This document shows positions 32,434 to 41,897 of a stretch of DNA of 64,000 bases, piece by piece. A model generated the notes under the pieces. The model saw only the letters and a program-made list of their open reading frames with translations. It did not search any database and had not been told where the DNA came from. Both the position numbers and the translations under genes were made by a program. The DNA comes from Pedobacter caeni (GTDB lineage: Bacteria > Bacteroidota > Bacteroidia > Sphingobacteriales > Sphingobacteriaceae), in contig NZ_FQUQ01000001.1 in NCBI RefSeq assembly GCF_900129215.1, forward strand, positions 558,001 through 622,000, written 5' to 3'. The stretch's first letter is position 1, and every line of letters begins with the position of its first letter.

Positions 32434-35400
32434 CTATTTCCAGCCGCCTCCCAGCGCCTTATATAAAGACAACTGGTTGAGCACCTGGTGTTTCTTTGCC
32501 TGAACTTCATTCATCTCTGCATCCAAAACGTTTCTTTGGCTGGTGATGATGTCCAGGTAAGTTACCCTTCCCGTCAGGAAAAGAATATTTGCCGCTTTAA
32601 CCGCTGCATTTAAAGCCTTCACTTCGTCAGAAATGTGAATTCTTTTCTGGTTGATGTAGGCCTGTGATTTTAACGCATCCTGGACTTCATTGTAAGCCTT
32701 GAGGACGATCTTCTCATAGTTTTGGAAGGCGATACCATAGGCAGCAACATAACTCTCGTATTCCGCACGTATGCGGTGCTGATTAAAAATGGGGGCGGTC
32801 AGGCCACCGAGTAATCCATAAGCCAATGCGGTTTGAGGTTGGAACAGTTTACCCAGGTCAAAGGACTGCAAACCGATCTGTGGTGCCAGTACAATGGCCG
32901 GCAAAAATGCGGCACTTGCTGCTTTACCTTCTTTCTGTGAAGCAATCAATTCCAATCCTGCCTGTCTGATATCCGGTCTTAAAGCAATCATTTGCAAAGG
33001 AGTTCCTTCATCTAAATTTTTTGTAGAAATAAATGGTTCAAGTCCTTTTTCTGTCAGCTGAATAGGCCCATTAAACCTTCCCGTTAAAAAGTTTAAATGA
33101 TGTTGCATCAGACTAACCTGTTGCAGTACTTCCTGTTCTTTCGCTTTTGAATTGGCAAGCACTGCTTTAAATTGTTGAACACCTAATTCTGTGGCCATGC
33201 CGGCTTCTTTCTGAACTTCGATCAGCTGAAGTCCTTTCTGCTGCAGGCCGATATTTCTGTTCAGGATTTTAAGCTCTTCATCCAGGGTCAGTAATTCAAA
33301 ATAGGCCGTTGCGACACTGCTGACCAGCTCCGTCTGAACCAGTTTTTGCCCTTCATAAGTAGCCAGGAATTTATTCAGTGCTGCCTGTTTTTTGTTTTTA
33401 AGCTTTCCCCATAGATCCAGTTCCCAGGAAGTTCTGATACCCACAAAATAGTCTGGAACGGGATTAGGCAGCCGCTCGTTATCCTGTAGGTTTCCGGAGA
33501 AATTGGTATCGTAATTACCGATTCCATCAACCGTGTAGAAACCATACCTGCGCAAACCTGCCTCCACGGCAAGGTCTATGTTAGGCAACATGGCACCTTT
33601 ACGCAGGCGTAAATTGGCTTTCGCCATTTCAATATGGTGCAGGGCCTGCTTCATGTCAGTATTGTTTGCCAGCGCAGTATCGATTAAAGCAATGAGGTGT
33701 TCATCCTTAAAGAATTCCTTCCATTGGGTGTTGGCAACTGTTACGGTATCAGTCTTTTGTCCATAAGAAGAAGGTGTGCTTCGGTGTTGGTGTTCAGGAA
33801 GTTCTTTCTTCAGGTTACAACTGCTGATCAAGATGATACCCGCTATAACTGTCGCTGCATTTGTGGCAATGGCTACCTTCTTTTTCATCAATGAAGAGAA
33901 CAATACATAAAGGCCAGGGATTACAATTACACCGACTATCGTTCCGATGATCATTCCACCCACGGCTGCAGTTCCGATAGAACGGTTCCCCAATGCACCT
34001 GCTCCACTTGCAATCATTAGAGGAACAAGTCCGGCAGCAAAAGCGAAGGAGGTCATTAAGATCGGACGTAAACGGGCTACAGAACCCTCTATTGCAGCCT
34101 GTAAAAAGCCCATGCCTTCCTGCTGCTTGATAATGGCATACTCTACAATGAGAATGGCGTTCTTTCCAAGCAAGCCGATGAGCATCACCAGTGCAACCTG
34201 TGCGTATATGTTGTTTTCCAGACCGAACATCCATAAAAACAGGAATGCCCCAAAAATACCGGCAGGTAAGGATAGTAATACCGGCAATGGAAGCAGGAAG
34301 CTTTCATATTGTGCAGCGAGGATCAGGTATACGAAAAGTAAACATAGCGCAAAGATGTACAATGCCTGGTTTCCGGAGAGGATTTGTTCCCTCGTCATAC
34401 CAGACCATTCGATTTCGTAACCTGCAGGTAACTTTTTAGCCACCTTTTCAACCGCTTCAATCGCCTGTCCGCTGCTGAATCCTGCTGTCGCATCCCCATT
34501 TAGCATGGCTGAAGAAAACATGTTATAGCGGGTAATCTGCTCCGGTCCATATACCCGTTCCATGGTAATAAAAGTGGAGAAAGGAAACATTTCTTCTTTG
34601 TCGTTTTTAATGAAAAGGTTCAACACATCCTCCGGTTTCTCCCGGTAATTAGGGCCTGCCTGTACCATTACTTTATACATTTGTCCGTAACGGATAAAGT
34701 TGGTCGCATAAAAACTGCCCATTAAGGTTTGCAAGGTGTTCATTGCATTCTCCACACTGATCCCTTTTTTCGCGGCCAGGTCATGATCTACCTTGATGAG
34801 GTATTGTGGAAAGCTTACGTCAAACGTGCTGAATACATTACCGATCTCTGGCGTAGCCTTTAAATCTTCCATGAACTTTTTCATCACCTCTGATGTCTTG
34901 TTGAGGTCGTCAGCGCCTGTTTTATCCAGGAGGCGCAATTCAAATCCGGATGAGTTACCAAAGCCAGGAACGGTAGGTGGAGGGAAAAACTCGATGTCTG
35001 CATCCATAATATGGGCAGTGGCTTTTTTCAGCTCCGTAATCATTTCCGTGACCGATTCTTTTCTATTGTCCCAGGCCACCAGGTTGATCATTCCCATTCC
35101 ATAGGAAGCTCCTGAAACTTCGTTCACAATGCTATAGCCCGCAAGGGTGGAAACCGTTTCCACTGCTTTCATTTTACGGCTAATCGCATCAATTTCATTG
35201 AGCACACTTTCCGTTCTGTCTACTGTTGCCCCTGGAGGGGTAGTCACATTCACATAGATCATTCCCTGATCTTCTGTAGGAATAAAGCCTGAGGGAAGGA
35301 TACTGCTCATTCCCCAGGTGGTGATAAAAAAGATGATGAGCAAGGCAAAAGTCAGAATTCGTCGTCCCGCTATCCTGCCAAGCAGGTTTTTATAACCTCC

Positions 35401-36981
35401 GGCCATTTTGTTGTAGCCCTTATTGAAGACTGCAAAAAATCTGGCCATCCAGCCTTTGGCTTCCGGTTTATCATGCGGAGAACGGAGGATAATGGCACAT
35501 AGGGCAGGGGTAAGTGTTAAGGCATTGATTCCGGAAATGATAATTGCCGAGGCCAGTGTTAAAGAGAATTGTCTGTAGAAAATACCAACCGGTCCGGAAA
35601 GGAAGGCCACCGGGATAAACACTGCCGACATCACCAGTGTGATCGCCACTACCGGTTTACCCACTTCTTTCATCGCAGCGATGGTGGCTTCCATAGGCTG
35701 CAAATGTTCTTCTTCCATCTTCGCGTATACCGCTTCGACCACTACAATGGCATTGTCGACCACAATACCGATCGCAAGTACCAGGGCAAAAAGGGTGAGC
35801 AGGTTGATGGAGAAGCCCAGCATCTGCATAAAAAACAAAGCCCCGATCAGACATACCGGAACGGCAAGCGCAGGGATTAAGGTAGAACGGAAATCTTGTA
35901 AAAAGATAAACACCACAATAAATACAAGCACAAAAGCCTCCAGCAAAGTGATCAGTACGCTGGAGATCGATGCATCAAGAAAACGGGAAACATCATAACC
36001 CATGGTATATTTCATTCCCGGCGGGAAGGAATTTTCCTGCAATGAGGCCATCTTTTCCTTCACATTTTTGATGACTTCCTGGGCGTTTGAACCCGGTAGT
36101 TGCTTCATCATAATGGATGCAGAAGGCCGTCCATCGGTTTTAGAAACCATTTCGTAATCCAGTGAACCAAATTCTACATCAGCAATGTCTTTGATCCGGA
36201 TAATGGAACCATCTGCATTTGCCCTGATCGGAATGTTTTTATACTCTTCGGCATCAGAAAATTTACCAGGATAGCGCAATACATACTGCTGCATGTTGAC
36301 TGATTTATCGGACCCGATTCCGGTTTGTCCGGGAGCAGCCTCCACGTTTTGCCTTCTGAGGGCAGCGATTACATCGTCACTTGAAATCTTGTAAGCCGCC
36401 AGACGGTCTGGCTTCAGCCAGACACGCATCGCATAATCCCTTAAACCCATGATCTGGGCAAAACCCACACCTTCAATCCGTTTGAGTTCTTTCAGGATGT
36501 TAATGTCAGTAAAGTTATAGATAAAGCGTTCATCAGCAGACTTGTCATCACTGTAGATGTTGAGGTACATGAGCATGCTGTTCACCTCTTTTTCGGTGGT
36601 TACACCAGCTTTAATTACCTCTTCGGGCAATTCATCCAACACGGTAGTCACCCTGTTTTGTACGTTTACAGCGGCAATATCAGGGTCTGTACCTACTTTA
36701 AAGAACACCTGGATTAAGGTCGTTCCATTGTTGGTGGATACAGAGCTCATATAGGTCATGCCTGCAACTCCATTGATGGCCCTTTCCAAAGGAATGGCAA
36801 CGGCATTTGTACTTACTTCGGCATTGGCTCCTGTATAGTTTGCGGTGACCACCACCGAAGGGGGCACGATGTCAGGAAACTGGGTTACAGGCAGGGTAAA
36901 CAGGGCCAGTAGTCCCAAAAGGGTAATAAAAAGCGATATGACCAGCGATAATACCGGTCGTTTTATAAATTGTTCAAACAT
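32434..36981 (-). CDS. RND efflux permease fused to its outer-membrane factor
   Basis: A 1515-residue fusion. Residues 1-1031 are a complete HAE1/AcrB-type permease: FIKRPVLSLVISLFITLLGL, the TM4 proton-relay GIVVDNAIVVVEAV, GFIPTEDQGMIYVNV and MIGLLGKNAILIVEYA. From Met1032 (DNA 33888) the frame continues without a stop into a NodT/OprM-type outer-membrane factor of 484 residues (DLWGKLKNKKQAALNKFLATYEG, LLTLDEELKIL, ALRPDIRQAGLELIASQ). The OMF keeps its own signal peptide and lipobox (LISSC, Cys1055), which could act as a 13th membrane helix and be cut by signal peptidase II. An internal start at 33888 would give a separate lipoprotein. The adaptor gene lies 74 bp upstream. Confidence 0.92.
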   Translation of the reverse strand: MFEQFIKRPVLSLVISLFITLLGLLALFTLPVTQFPDIVPPSVVVTANYTGANAEVSTNAVAIPLERAINGVAGMTYMSSVSTNNGTTLIQVFFKVGTDPDIAAVNVQNRVTTVLDELPEEVIKAGVTTEKEVNSMLMYLNIYSDDKSADERFIYNFTDINILKELKRIEGVGFAQIMGLRDYAMRVWLKPDRLAAYKISSDDVIAALRRQNVEAAPGQTGIGSDKSVNMQQYVLRYPGKFSDAEEYKNIPIRANADGSIIRIKDIADVEFGSLDYEMVSKTDGRPSASIMMKQLPGSNAQEVIKNVKEKMASLQENSFPPGMKYTMGYDVSRFLDASISSVLITLLEAFVLVFIVVFIFLQDFRSTLIPALAVPVCLIGALFFMQMLGFSINLLTLFALVLAIGIVVDNAIVVVEAVYAKMEEEHLQPMEATIAAMKEVGKPVVAITLVMSAVFIPVAFLSGPVGIFYRQFSLTLASAIIISGINALTLTPALCAIILRSPHDKPEAKGWMARFFAVFNKGYNKMAGGYKNLLGRIAGRRILTFALLIIFFITTWGMSSILPSGFIPTEDQGMIYVNVTTPPGATVDRTESVLNEIDAISRKMKAVETVSTLAGYSIVNEVSGASYGMGMINLVAWDNRKESVTEMITELKKATAHIMDADIEFFPPPTVPGFGNSSGFELRLLDKTGADDLNKTSEVMKKFMEDLKATPEIGNVFSTFDVSFPQYLIKVDHDLAAKKGISVENAMNTLQTLMGSFYATNFIRYGQMYKVMVQAGPNYREKPEDVLNLFIKNDKEEMFPFSTFITMERVYGPEQITRYNMFSSAMLNGDATAGFSSGQAIEAVEKVAKKLPAGYEIEWSGMTREQILSGNQALYIFALCLLFVYLILAAQYESFLLPLPVLLSLPAGIFGAFLFLWMFGLENNIYAQVALVMLIGLLGKNAILIVEYAIIKQQEGMGFLQAAIEGSVARLRPILMTSFAFAAGLVPLMIASGAGALGNRSIGTAAVGGMIIGTIVGVIVIPGLYVLFSSLMKKKVAIATNAATVIAGIILISSCNLKKELPEHQHRSTPSSYGQKTDTVTVANTQWKEFFKDEHLIALIDTALANNTDMKQALHHIEMAKANLRLRKGAMLPNIDLAVEAGLRRYGFYTVDGIGNYDTNFSGNLQDNERLPNPVPDYFVGIRTSWELDLWGKLKNKKQAALNKFLATYEGQKLVQTELVSSVATAYFELLTLDEELKILNRNIGLQQKGLQLIEVQKEAGMATELGVQQFKAVLANSKAKEQEVLQQVSLMQHHLNFLTGRFNGPIQLTEKGLEPFISTKNLDEGTPLQMIALRPDIRQAGLELIASQKEGKAASAAFLPAIVLAPQIGLQSFDLGKLFQPQTALAYGLLGGLTAPIFNQHRIRAEYESYVAAYGIAFQNYEKIVLKAYNEVQDALKSQAYINQKRIHISDEVKALNAAVKAANILFLTGRVTYLDIITSQRNVLDAEMNEVQAKKHQVLNQLSLYKALGGGWK

Positions 36982-37055
36982 AATATGATGGGATTTATGC
37001 GGATTGCCCTAATGGAGCTATCTGCAATAAATACGGGTTGAATTAGGAAATATGT

Positions 37056-38195
37056 TTAGTTTTTAGCAATTGGATTAGTGTCTTTTAAGTTAAGGTCGAC
37101 CGGCTTGATCTGAATTCCGTCACGCAGGTTTTGGGTGCCTTCAAAAACAATCTTATCGGATTTTGTTAACCCGGAGCTGACCATATAGTAATGACCCACT
37201 CTTTGTCCGGCCAGGAATGGTGTCATTTTAATCTTGTTGTCTGGCCCTAAAACATAAACATAGGTTCTGTCCTGGATCTCAAAAACAGACTTCTGGTGTA
37301 CGGCAAGGATTTCTCCGGTTTCTATCGGAACGCTGATTTTACCCGAAGCACCGTGTTTCAATAGACCCTCAGGGTTAGGAAAGGTCGCTTTTAACGACAA
37401 CGAGCCCGTCTGACTTGCGAATTCACTTTCTGCAAATCGTGCCTGGCCTGCAAAGGGATAAACAGCACCATCTGCAAGGGTCAGTTTAACCTGTTTCTTA
37501 AAGTTGTTTTTTACATATCCGGCATCACTGGCAATGCTCAGGTATTCTTTTTCCGTGATGGAAAAGTAGACATTCACAGCACTCAGGTCGGACACAGAGG
37601 TGAGGAGGGAACCTTCCTCCAACAGGCTGCCTGCTTTTAACGGCAATCGGTCAATCCGGCCGCTGAAAGGAGATTTGATCAGGGTATTGGACAACCTGGA
37701 CTTTGCATAGCGCAATACAGACCTGGCTTCGGCAATCCGCGATTCTGCCGCTTTAACTTTGGCTGCTGCCAGATCAAGCTCTGTTTTGGAAACAATGTTG
37801 TTTTTTACCAGCAGTTTTGTTCTTTGCTGTTCCAGTTCAACTGTCTTTGCATCGGCAATGGAATTGTTCAATACCGCTTCTGCTTTACTGAGATCAGCCT
37901 TATACTCTTCGTCGTTTATCTTAAACAGAATCTGCCCTTCTTTTACTGCTGAGCCTTCTTCTACATATATTTTCTCTAAGAAACCGGATAAGCGGGACCG
38001 GACTTCTACATTTTTTACGGCCTGTATATCGGCAATATATTCTTTGTAAATCGTGGTGTCTAACACATGGATCGCAGCAACAGGCACGGATTTGGACTTG
38101 TCGGTGGTAGGGGTTTCTTTACTTTCAGAAGAGGTACAGCTGACAAGTGCAAGTGCAACAAAAAGAGGGGAATAAGCTAAAAAATTAACCTTCAT
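37056..38195 (-). CDS. RND efflux periplasmic adaptor lipoprotein
   Basis: A 379-residue membrane-fusion protein of the AcrA/HlyD type, anchored as a lipoprotein (lipobox LVSC, Cys20). A biotinyl-lipoyl-like region (NVEVRSRLSGFLEKIYVEEGSAVKEGQILFKIND) is split by an alpha hairpin (ADLSKAEAVLNNSIADAK and the following coil). The second half closes with LSNTLIKSPFSGRIDRLPLKAGSLLEEG, then beta-barrel and membrane-proximal domains. It bridges the fused permease/OMF encoded 74 bp downstream, and the two genes make a complete tripartite pump. No regulator gene is adjacent. Substrates unknown; HAE1 pumps usually expel drugs, detergents or dyes. Confidence 0.92.
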   Translation of the reverse strand: MKVNFLAYSPLFVALALVSCTSSESKETPTTDKSKSVPVAAIHVLDTTIYKEYIADIQAVKNVEVRSRLSGFLEKIYVEEGSAVKEGQILFKINDEEYKADLSKAEAVLNNSIADAKTVELEQQRTKLLVKNNIVSKTELDLAAAKVKAAESRIAEARSVLRYAKSRLSNTLIKSPFSGRIDRLPLKAGSLLEEGSLLTSVSDLSAVNVYFSITEKEYLSIASDAGYVKNNFKKQVKLTLADGAVYPFAGQARFAESEFASQTGSLSLKATFPNPEGLLKHGASGKISVPIETGEILAVHQKSVFEIQDRTYVYVLGPDNKIKMTPFLAGQRVGHYYMVSSGLTKSDKIVFEGTQNLRDGIQIKPVDLNLKDTNPIAKN

Positions 38196-38374
38196 GGCAA
38201 TACTGATTTTTGTGGACGTATGTATTTACGCCCAGATGTATAAATGGTTTAATGGAATTCGCAGGAATAGAATGGATGAGATTAGTAAAGGCCGGGGCTC
38301 AGGCAAAGCAGAAATTTGCCCGCGCTTAATGCAGGGGCCTGTTTATGAAATGCCGGTCTATAGGAATTACTAAT

Positions 38375-38393
38375 AAAAAAGAGGGCTTGCCCT
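38375..38393 (-). terminator. Short hairpin with U-run after the small exported protein
   Basis: On the minus strand AGGGC/GCCCT (38382-38386 and 38389-38393) is followed by six U (complement of 38375-38380). The stem overlaps the stop codon of the gene ending at 38392 and the loop is tight, so the call is weak. Confidence 0.35.
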
Positions 38394-38760
38394 AGAATGG
38401 TTTTAACCTGAAAAGGTGGGAGTAATAACTCGGTAAACAAACACTTTTTGTTCTGTAAAGCGGATGTTCAATGACAATTAGTTTTCCGATCTGCTTAAAC
38501 AGAAAAAAGGAAAGAAAAACGATGATTGCAGGTAAGATATAAATGCCGGTCTGGAAAAGACGGTAATTCTCATTCGGAATTTTTATGTCGTCTTCGTAGT
38601 TGTGCATTGGAATATCCAGCAGGTCATCAAGTACAATTTCCAGAATTGAGTCGCCCGCAAACGTAGACTGCTTTTGATTTATGGAAGTGTCTCCAGCTTC
38701 ATAAGCAATAATGTTGAGGTACGCAAACAACGATAGAAAATGAAATAGTTTGATAAACAT
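38392..38760 (-). CDS. Small exported or membrane protein, unrecognised
   Basis: A 122-residue protein with a hydrophobic N-terminus (about 1-20, signal peptide or anchor), an acidic segment (FAGDSILEIVLDDLLDIPMHNYEDDIKIPNE) and one strong helix near residues 71-90 (GIYILPAIIVFLSFFLF). The rest is a basic tail. Similar small proteins with an acidic periplasmic loop are common and uncharacterised in Sphingobacteriaceae. Stands alone between the adaptor gene and the next small gene. Confidence 0.55.
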   Translation of the reverse strand: MFIKLFHFLSLFAYLNIIAYEAGDTSINQKQSTFAGDSILEIVLDDLLDIPMHNYEDDIKIPNENYRLFQTGIYILPAIIVFLSFFLFKQIGKLIVIEHPLYRTKSVCLPSYYSHLFRLKPF

Positions 38761-38839
38761 ACGGTTTCAAAGATATAACAATAGGCTACCTGATTGTTTG
38801 CAGATAATTGTCTTGACATTTTTATGATAAATGCCGTGT

Positions 38840-39157
38840 TTACTTTAAACGGTTTGACAGGTAATCTTCAATCTTGCCCTTCAGGCGGTCATGTTCCACC
38901 TTGATTTTTTTTAGTTCTTCCTCCTTATACCTTAATCCGGCTGCAGGATCTATAATACAAAATTGCTTTGTGCTTTGCTTGCCCCTGTAGATGTCTACTC
39001 TTTCTCCGGAATCCAGAAATTCCTGAGGGGTATACCATATTCTGGTGGCCACTGAATAAATCAGGCACCTGGCCAGCCGGGCTTCTTTTGCAATAGGTTC
39101 TTTAGCTACAAATGAAGGATCTTTGATCCTTCTTTCCTTCCAATCTCTGTCGATCAT
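38840..39157 (-). CDS. Small unrecognised protein with C-terminal coiled coil
   Basis: A 105-residue soluble, highly charged protein. The N-terminal half is mixed (EARLARCLIYSVATRIWYTPQEFLDSGERVDIYRG) and the C-terminal about 30 residues are a likely coiled coil (KEEELKKIKVEHDRLKGKIEDYL). No family recognised. It is divergent from the acetyltransferase gene at 39411 across 253 bp in which I see no clear motif. Confidence 0.55.
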   Translation of the reverse strand: MIDRDWKERRIKDPSFVAKEPIAKEARLARCLIYSVATRIWYTPQEFLDSGERVDIYRGKQSTKQFCIIDPAAGLRYKEEELKKIKVEHDRLKGKIEDYLSNRLK

Positions 39158-39410
39158 CTCCTTAGTGTTATGTTTTACACTGCAATAATGCTAAAAATAT
39201 TAGCAAATACAAATTATTGTGTTTCTTTTTACCGGCGGGAACTCCAAACCTGTACAGGGATTAATCTCTTATCATTTCAGGAGAGTCGCAGATTTTTAAC
39301 TGGCATTTATTTTCTCAAAACTTTTACAATCAGTTTTCAATGAGTAGCACTAATTTTATTAGATTAGAATCATTGATTACAAAATCAACTTTAAAGGGAG
39401 ATAAATACGG

Positions 39411-39974
39411 ATGAACAAAAAAATACAATCTACAAATACCAATCCTCCTGATCTTCAGCTTGTCCTCGAAAATGAGCTTGTCAAACTTGTTCCACTACAG
39501 GAAGGTGATTTTCAACGGCTTTATGCAGTGGCATCAGATCCCCTCATCTGGGAACAACATCCCAATAAGGACCGTTACAAAAGAGATGTGTTTGAAAGTT
39601 TTTTCAAGGGAGCAATGGAATCTGGTGGTGCTTATCTGATATTAAATAAAGATTCCGGAGAGGTCGTTGGCAGCAGCAGGTATTATGATTTCGACCAGGA
39701 AAAGAAGCAGGTCTTTATTGGCTACACCTTTGTTGGCCGTAAGTTCTGGGGACAGGGATACAACCCTGCCTTTAAGCAGCTGATGATCGATTATGCTTTT
39801 CAATTTGCTGATCAGGTGATGTTCCATATCGGAGCAGAGAATGTCCGCTCACAGATGGCCATCGGAAGGTTAAATGCCCTGAAAGTTGGAGAAGAGGAGG
39901 TGGCCTACTATGGCGAAACACCTAAAAAGAATTTTGTTTATCAGATCAGTAAACAAGACTGGTCGGGGATTTAA
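39411..39974 (+). CDS. GNAT family N-acetyltransferase
   Basis: A 187-residue acetyl-CoA-dependent transferase of the RimJ/RimL type. Signs are LVKLVPLQEGDFQRLYAVASDP at the N-terminus, the GEVVGSSRYYDFDQEKKQVFIGYTFVGRKFWGQGYNPAFKQLM segment (acetyl-CoA loop GxxFWGQGYN, where the usual RGxGxG/A is altered), and a C-terminal strand-helix VMFHIGAENVRSQMAIGRL. AGGGAG-like bases precede the ATG. It is 11 bp upstream of the gene at 39986, so they are probably co-transcribed. Acceptor unknown; an antibiotic or protein N-terminus are both possible. Confidence 0.85.
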   Translation: MNKKIQSTNTNPPDLQLVLENELVKLVPLQEGDFQRLYAVASDPLIWEQHPNKDRYKRDVFESFFKGAMESGGAYLILNKDSGEVVGSSRYYDFDQEKKQVFIGYTFVGRKFWGQGYNPAFKQLMIDYAFQFADQVMFHIGAENVRSQMAIGRLNALKVGEEEVAYYGETPKKNFVYQISKQDWSGI

Positions 39975-39985
39975 GCCAACATCAT

Positions 39986-40786
39986 ATGAAAATCAGCGAT
40001 AAGGATACAGGTAAGATATTTGAATTATTATCACGCATTCGGGATGAGGACCCTGATGCGCGAAAAGAAGCTGCAGCCTTTGCAGATCAGATTTATTATT
40101 GGGAGGAGCAAAATTCCAATGTCCTTCTTGTTTTTGAGCATTGTGAGGTTGATCGGGTACAGAAATGTTTTGCCGGTTATCGGGGCGGAGCTTCCAGTTT
40201 CTATATTCCCTCCGGTTTTAAAATTAGAAATGTAACACTGGATAACAGAATTTATACTTTTGTTGCTGAAGATGGGAGGTCGGTTTCTGCGGGTTTAGAA
40301 GAAATCGGAAGGATGTGGGACCTGATTCCTTTGGGCGCTGGAAGGGTAAATGAAAGTTATATAGACTGGGCCTTCAGCAATTGCAGCCGGAAAAAGGATA
40401 CTGCAGACTATACCCAGCAGGGAATAGGGGAATTTACTTTTGCCTATGGCACTTACACTTTCGACGAGTATCAATCAAAGGATCACAGTTTTTCTATTAT
40501 CGTTCATGTCGATGATGTCAAAGACCTCCATACCTGCCTTTCGGAGATTGATCCGGTTTTAAGACGCATTCCTGAACTGGACAGTACCTCGAGGAAAGAA
40601 CTCGCTGCTAAGCTATCCATCACAAAAGAGGAACTGGAAATGATTAGTCTCGATGCACTGGACTATTACAGGTATGGAGAATTTGACCTGACCTATTGTT
40701 TGCCTGAAGATTCAGCAGTAGAATATGTCAGGGTCTGTTATTCAAAGGAAGGCCTGCCGGTTGAGGCTACCTTCGGCAATTTTTAA
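39986..40786 (+). CDS. Unrecognised soluble protein (266 aa)
   Basis: A 266-residue cytosolic protein with no recognised family. The N-terminal third is beta-rich (NVLLVFEHCEVDRVQKCFAGYRGGASSFYIPSG, NRIYTFVAEDGRSVSAG). It also has YDWAFSN-like, Trp-containing segments and a C-terminal domain (ITKEELEMISLDALDYYRYGEFDLTYCLPE). It is linked to the acetyltransferase by an 11-bp gap and converges with the next gene with a 10-bp gap. Possibly an immunity-type or metabolic accessory protein; I cannot choose. Confidence 0.55.
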   Translation: MKISDKDTGKIFELLSRIRDEDPDARKEAAAFADQIYYWEEQNSNVLLVFEHCEVDRVQKCFAGYRGGASSFYIPSGFKIRNVTLDNRIYTFVAEDGRSVSAGLEEIGRMWDLIPLGAGRVNESYIDWAFSNCSRKKDTADYTQQGIGEFTFAYGTYTFDEYQSKDHSFSIIVHVDDVKDLHTCLSEIDPVLRRIPELDSTSRKELAAKLSITKEELEMISLDALDYYRYGEFDLTYCLPEDSAVEYVRVCYSKEGLPVEATFGNF

Positions 40787-40796
40787 ATGACCAACC

Positions 40797-41822
40797 TTAC
40801 TTCCAGCTTTGGAATTCTCCGGCCTCATAACTGAGTACGCCTGTTTTAGCATCATATGCGTCTTTAGACAGGATAGGGATGGGCATCGCTATTTTCGACT
40901 GTTCAGGATGATGGGTTCTATTCACCAGAGTAGTAACCTTCGCAGGAATGATGGGCTTTCCGTTCATGAGGATGTTCTTAATGTCCAGCTTAACTACCGG
41001 CAAGTCCTTATAATTGATGGCCGAATTTGCCGCTTTCGGTTTCTCCTTAGCAAAATTGATCACCGCACCATATTGCTCCAGAAAAATGATGTTGTATGGA
41101 CTGATGGACAATTTTTTTCCTGGAAAAGCCATGGATCCTATGATGACTTTCTTTCCTGTTTGCAGGTCCTGAACACTCATGGTCACCCAGCTGTGTTCAT
41201 ATTCGCCCCAGGCAAACATCAGGTCCTTACTTTTATACCCTGCAGGAAGCGGCTTCCCTTTCACCTCTCCCGACTTATACAAGGTCAGCCGATAAGTGCC
41301 CTTATCCCATTTTAGCTTATTCCGGACGCTGATAAAATCGCCCTCCCCATCACTGCTGGCATAATAGCCCTCTCCCTTTAAAGCAGCGGTATCCCTCTCC
41401 ATCCATCTTGAAAAAATCCCTCCACGGCCAATCTTTCTCTCTTTTCCTCCTTTGACAGGCCTCCCATCTGAGGAGGTCTGGATACCCCCATAAAAAGGAA
41501 TTCCATTAAATGAACCATTGAATGGGGAAATGTAAAAGTTATACCCCTTGGGGATTTTGGTTTTAATTTCCACATCTACAGAAAAGCGCTGAAAATCTAA
41601 ATTTGCGGTATCTAAGGGAATAAAAGTGTTAATGAAATGCAAAGGGGCCAACACAATACTATCAGGATACTGAATGTCACTCTGCATTTTTTTCCTAATC
41701 TCTTTATCGATGTCAGAATTCTCATATTTCTTTTTAAGCGTTTCTTTATTGGGGTTTTCTGTCTGAGCGGATATGCTATAAGAATTGGTGACCAGTAAGG
41801 CCAGCGTAAGGAGTCGTTTCAT
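40797..41822 (-). CDS. Exported unrecognised protein
   Basis: From ATG 41822 the product is 341 residues with a signal peptide (MKRLLTLALLVTNSYSISAQ); an ATG nine codons upstream would bury it. The mature protein starts with a charged linker (KETLKKKYENSDIDKEIRKKM). Then comes a beta-rich body (FSVDVEIKTKIPKGYNFYISPFNGSFNGIPFYGGIQT, GYYASSDGEGDFISVRN, EYEHSWVTMSVQDLQTGKK), somewhat like the DUF3472-type carbohydrate-related sandwich, but I would not name it. Likely periplasmic. Confidence 0.5.
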   Translation of the reverse strand: MKRLLTLALLVTNSYSISAQTENPNKETLKKKYENSDIDKEIRKKMQSDIQYPDSIVLAPLHFINTFIPLDTANLDFQRFSVDVEIKTKIPKGYNFYISPFNGSFNGIPFYGGIQTSSDGRPVKGGKERKIGRGGIFSRWMERDTAALKGEGYYASSDGEGDFISVRNKLKWDKGTYRLTLYKSGEVKGKPLPAGYKSKDLMFAWGEYEHSWVTMSVQDLQTGKKVIIGSMAFPGKKLSISPYNIIFLEQYGAVINFAKEKPKAANSAINYKDLPVVKLDIKNILMNGKPIIPAKVTTLVNRTHHPEQSKIAMPIPILSKDAYDAKTGVLSYEAGEFQSWK

Positions 41823-41897
41823 AAGTATATCAGATATTTGGGACTGCAATATCGATAAAACTAAATGCTTGTAAATGGAGTGTAATGTTAAATATTG

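Noticed and set aside
33947..34420. Long plus-strand frames opposite the RND gene (also near 35569-35998)
   Set aside because: Shadow frames of a conserved 4.5-kb coding sequence; their translations are biased in composition and have no domain features.
32434..36981. Treating the 1515-codon RND/OMF frame as a sequencing error or frameshift
   Set aside because: The two halves are in the same frame with no stop between them and both are complete. Fusions of RND permeases with OMFs are known to occur in Bacteroidota.
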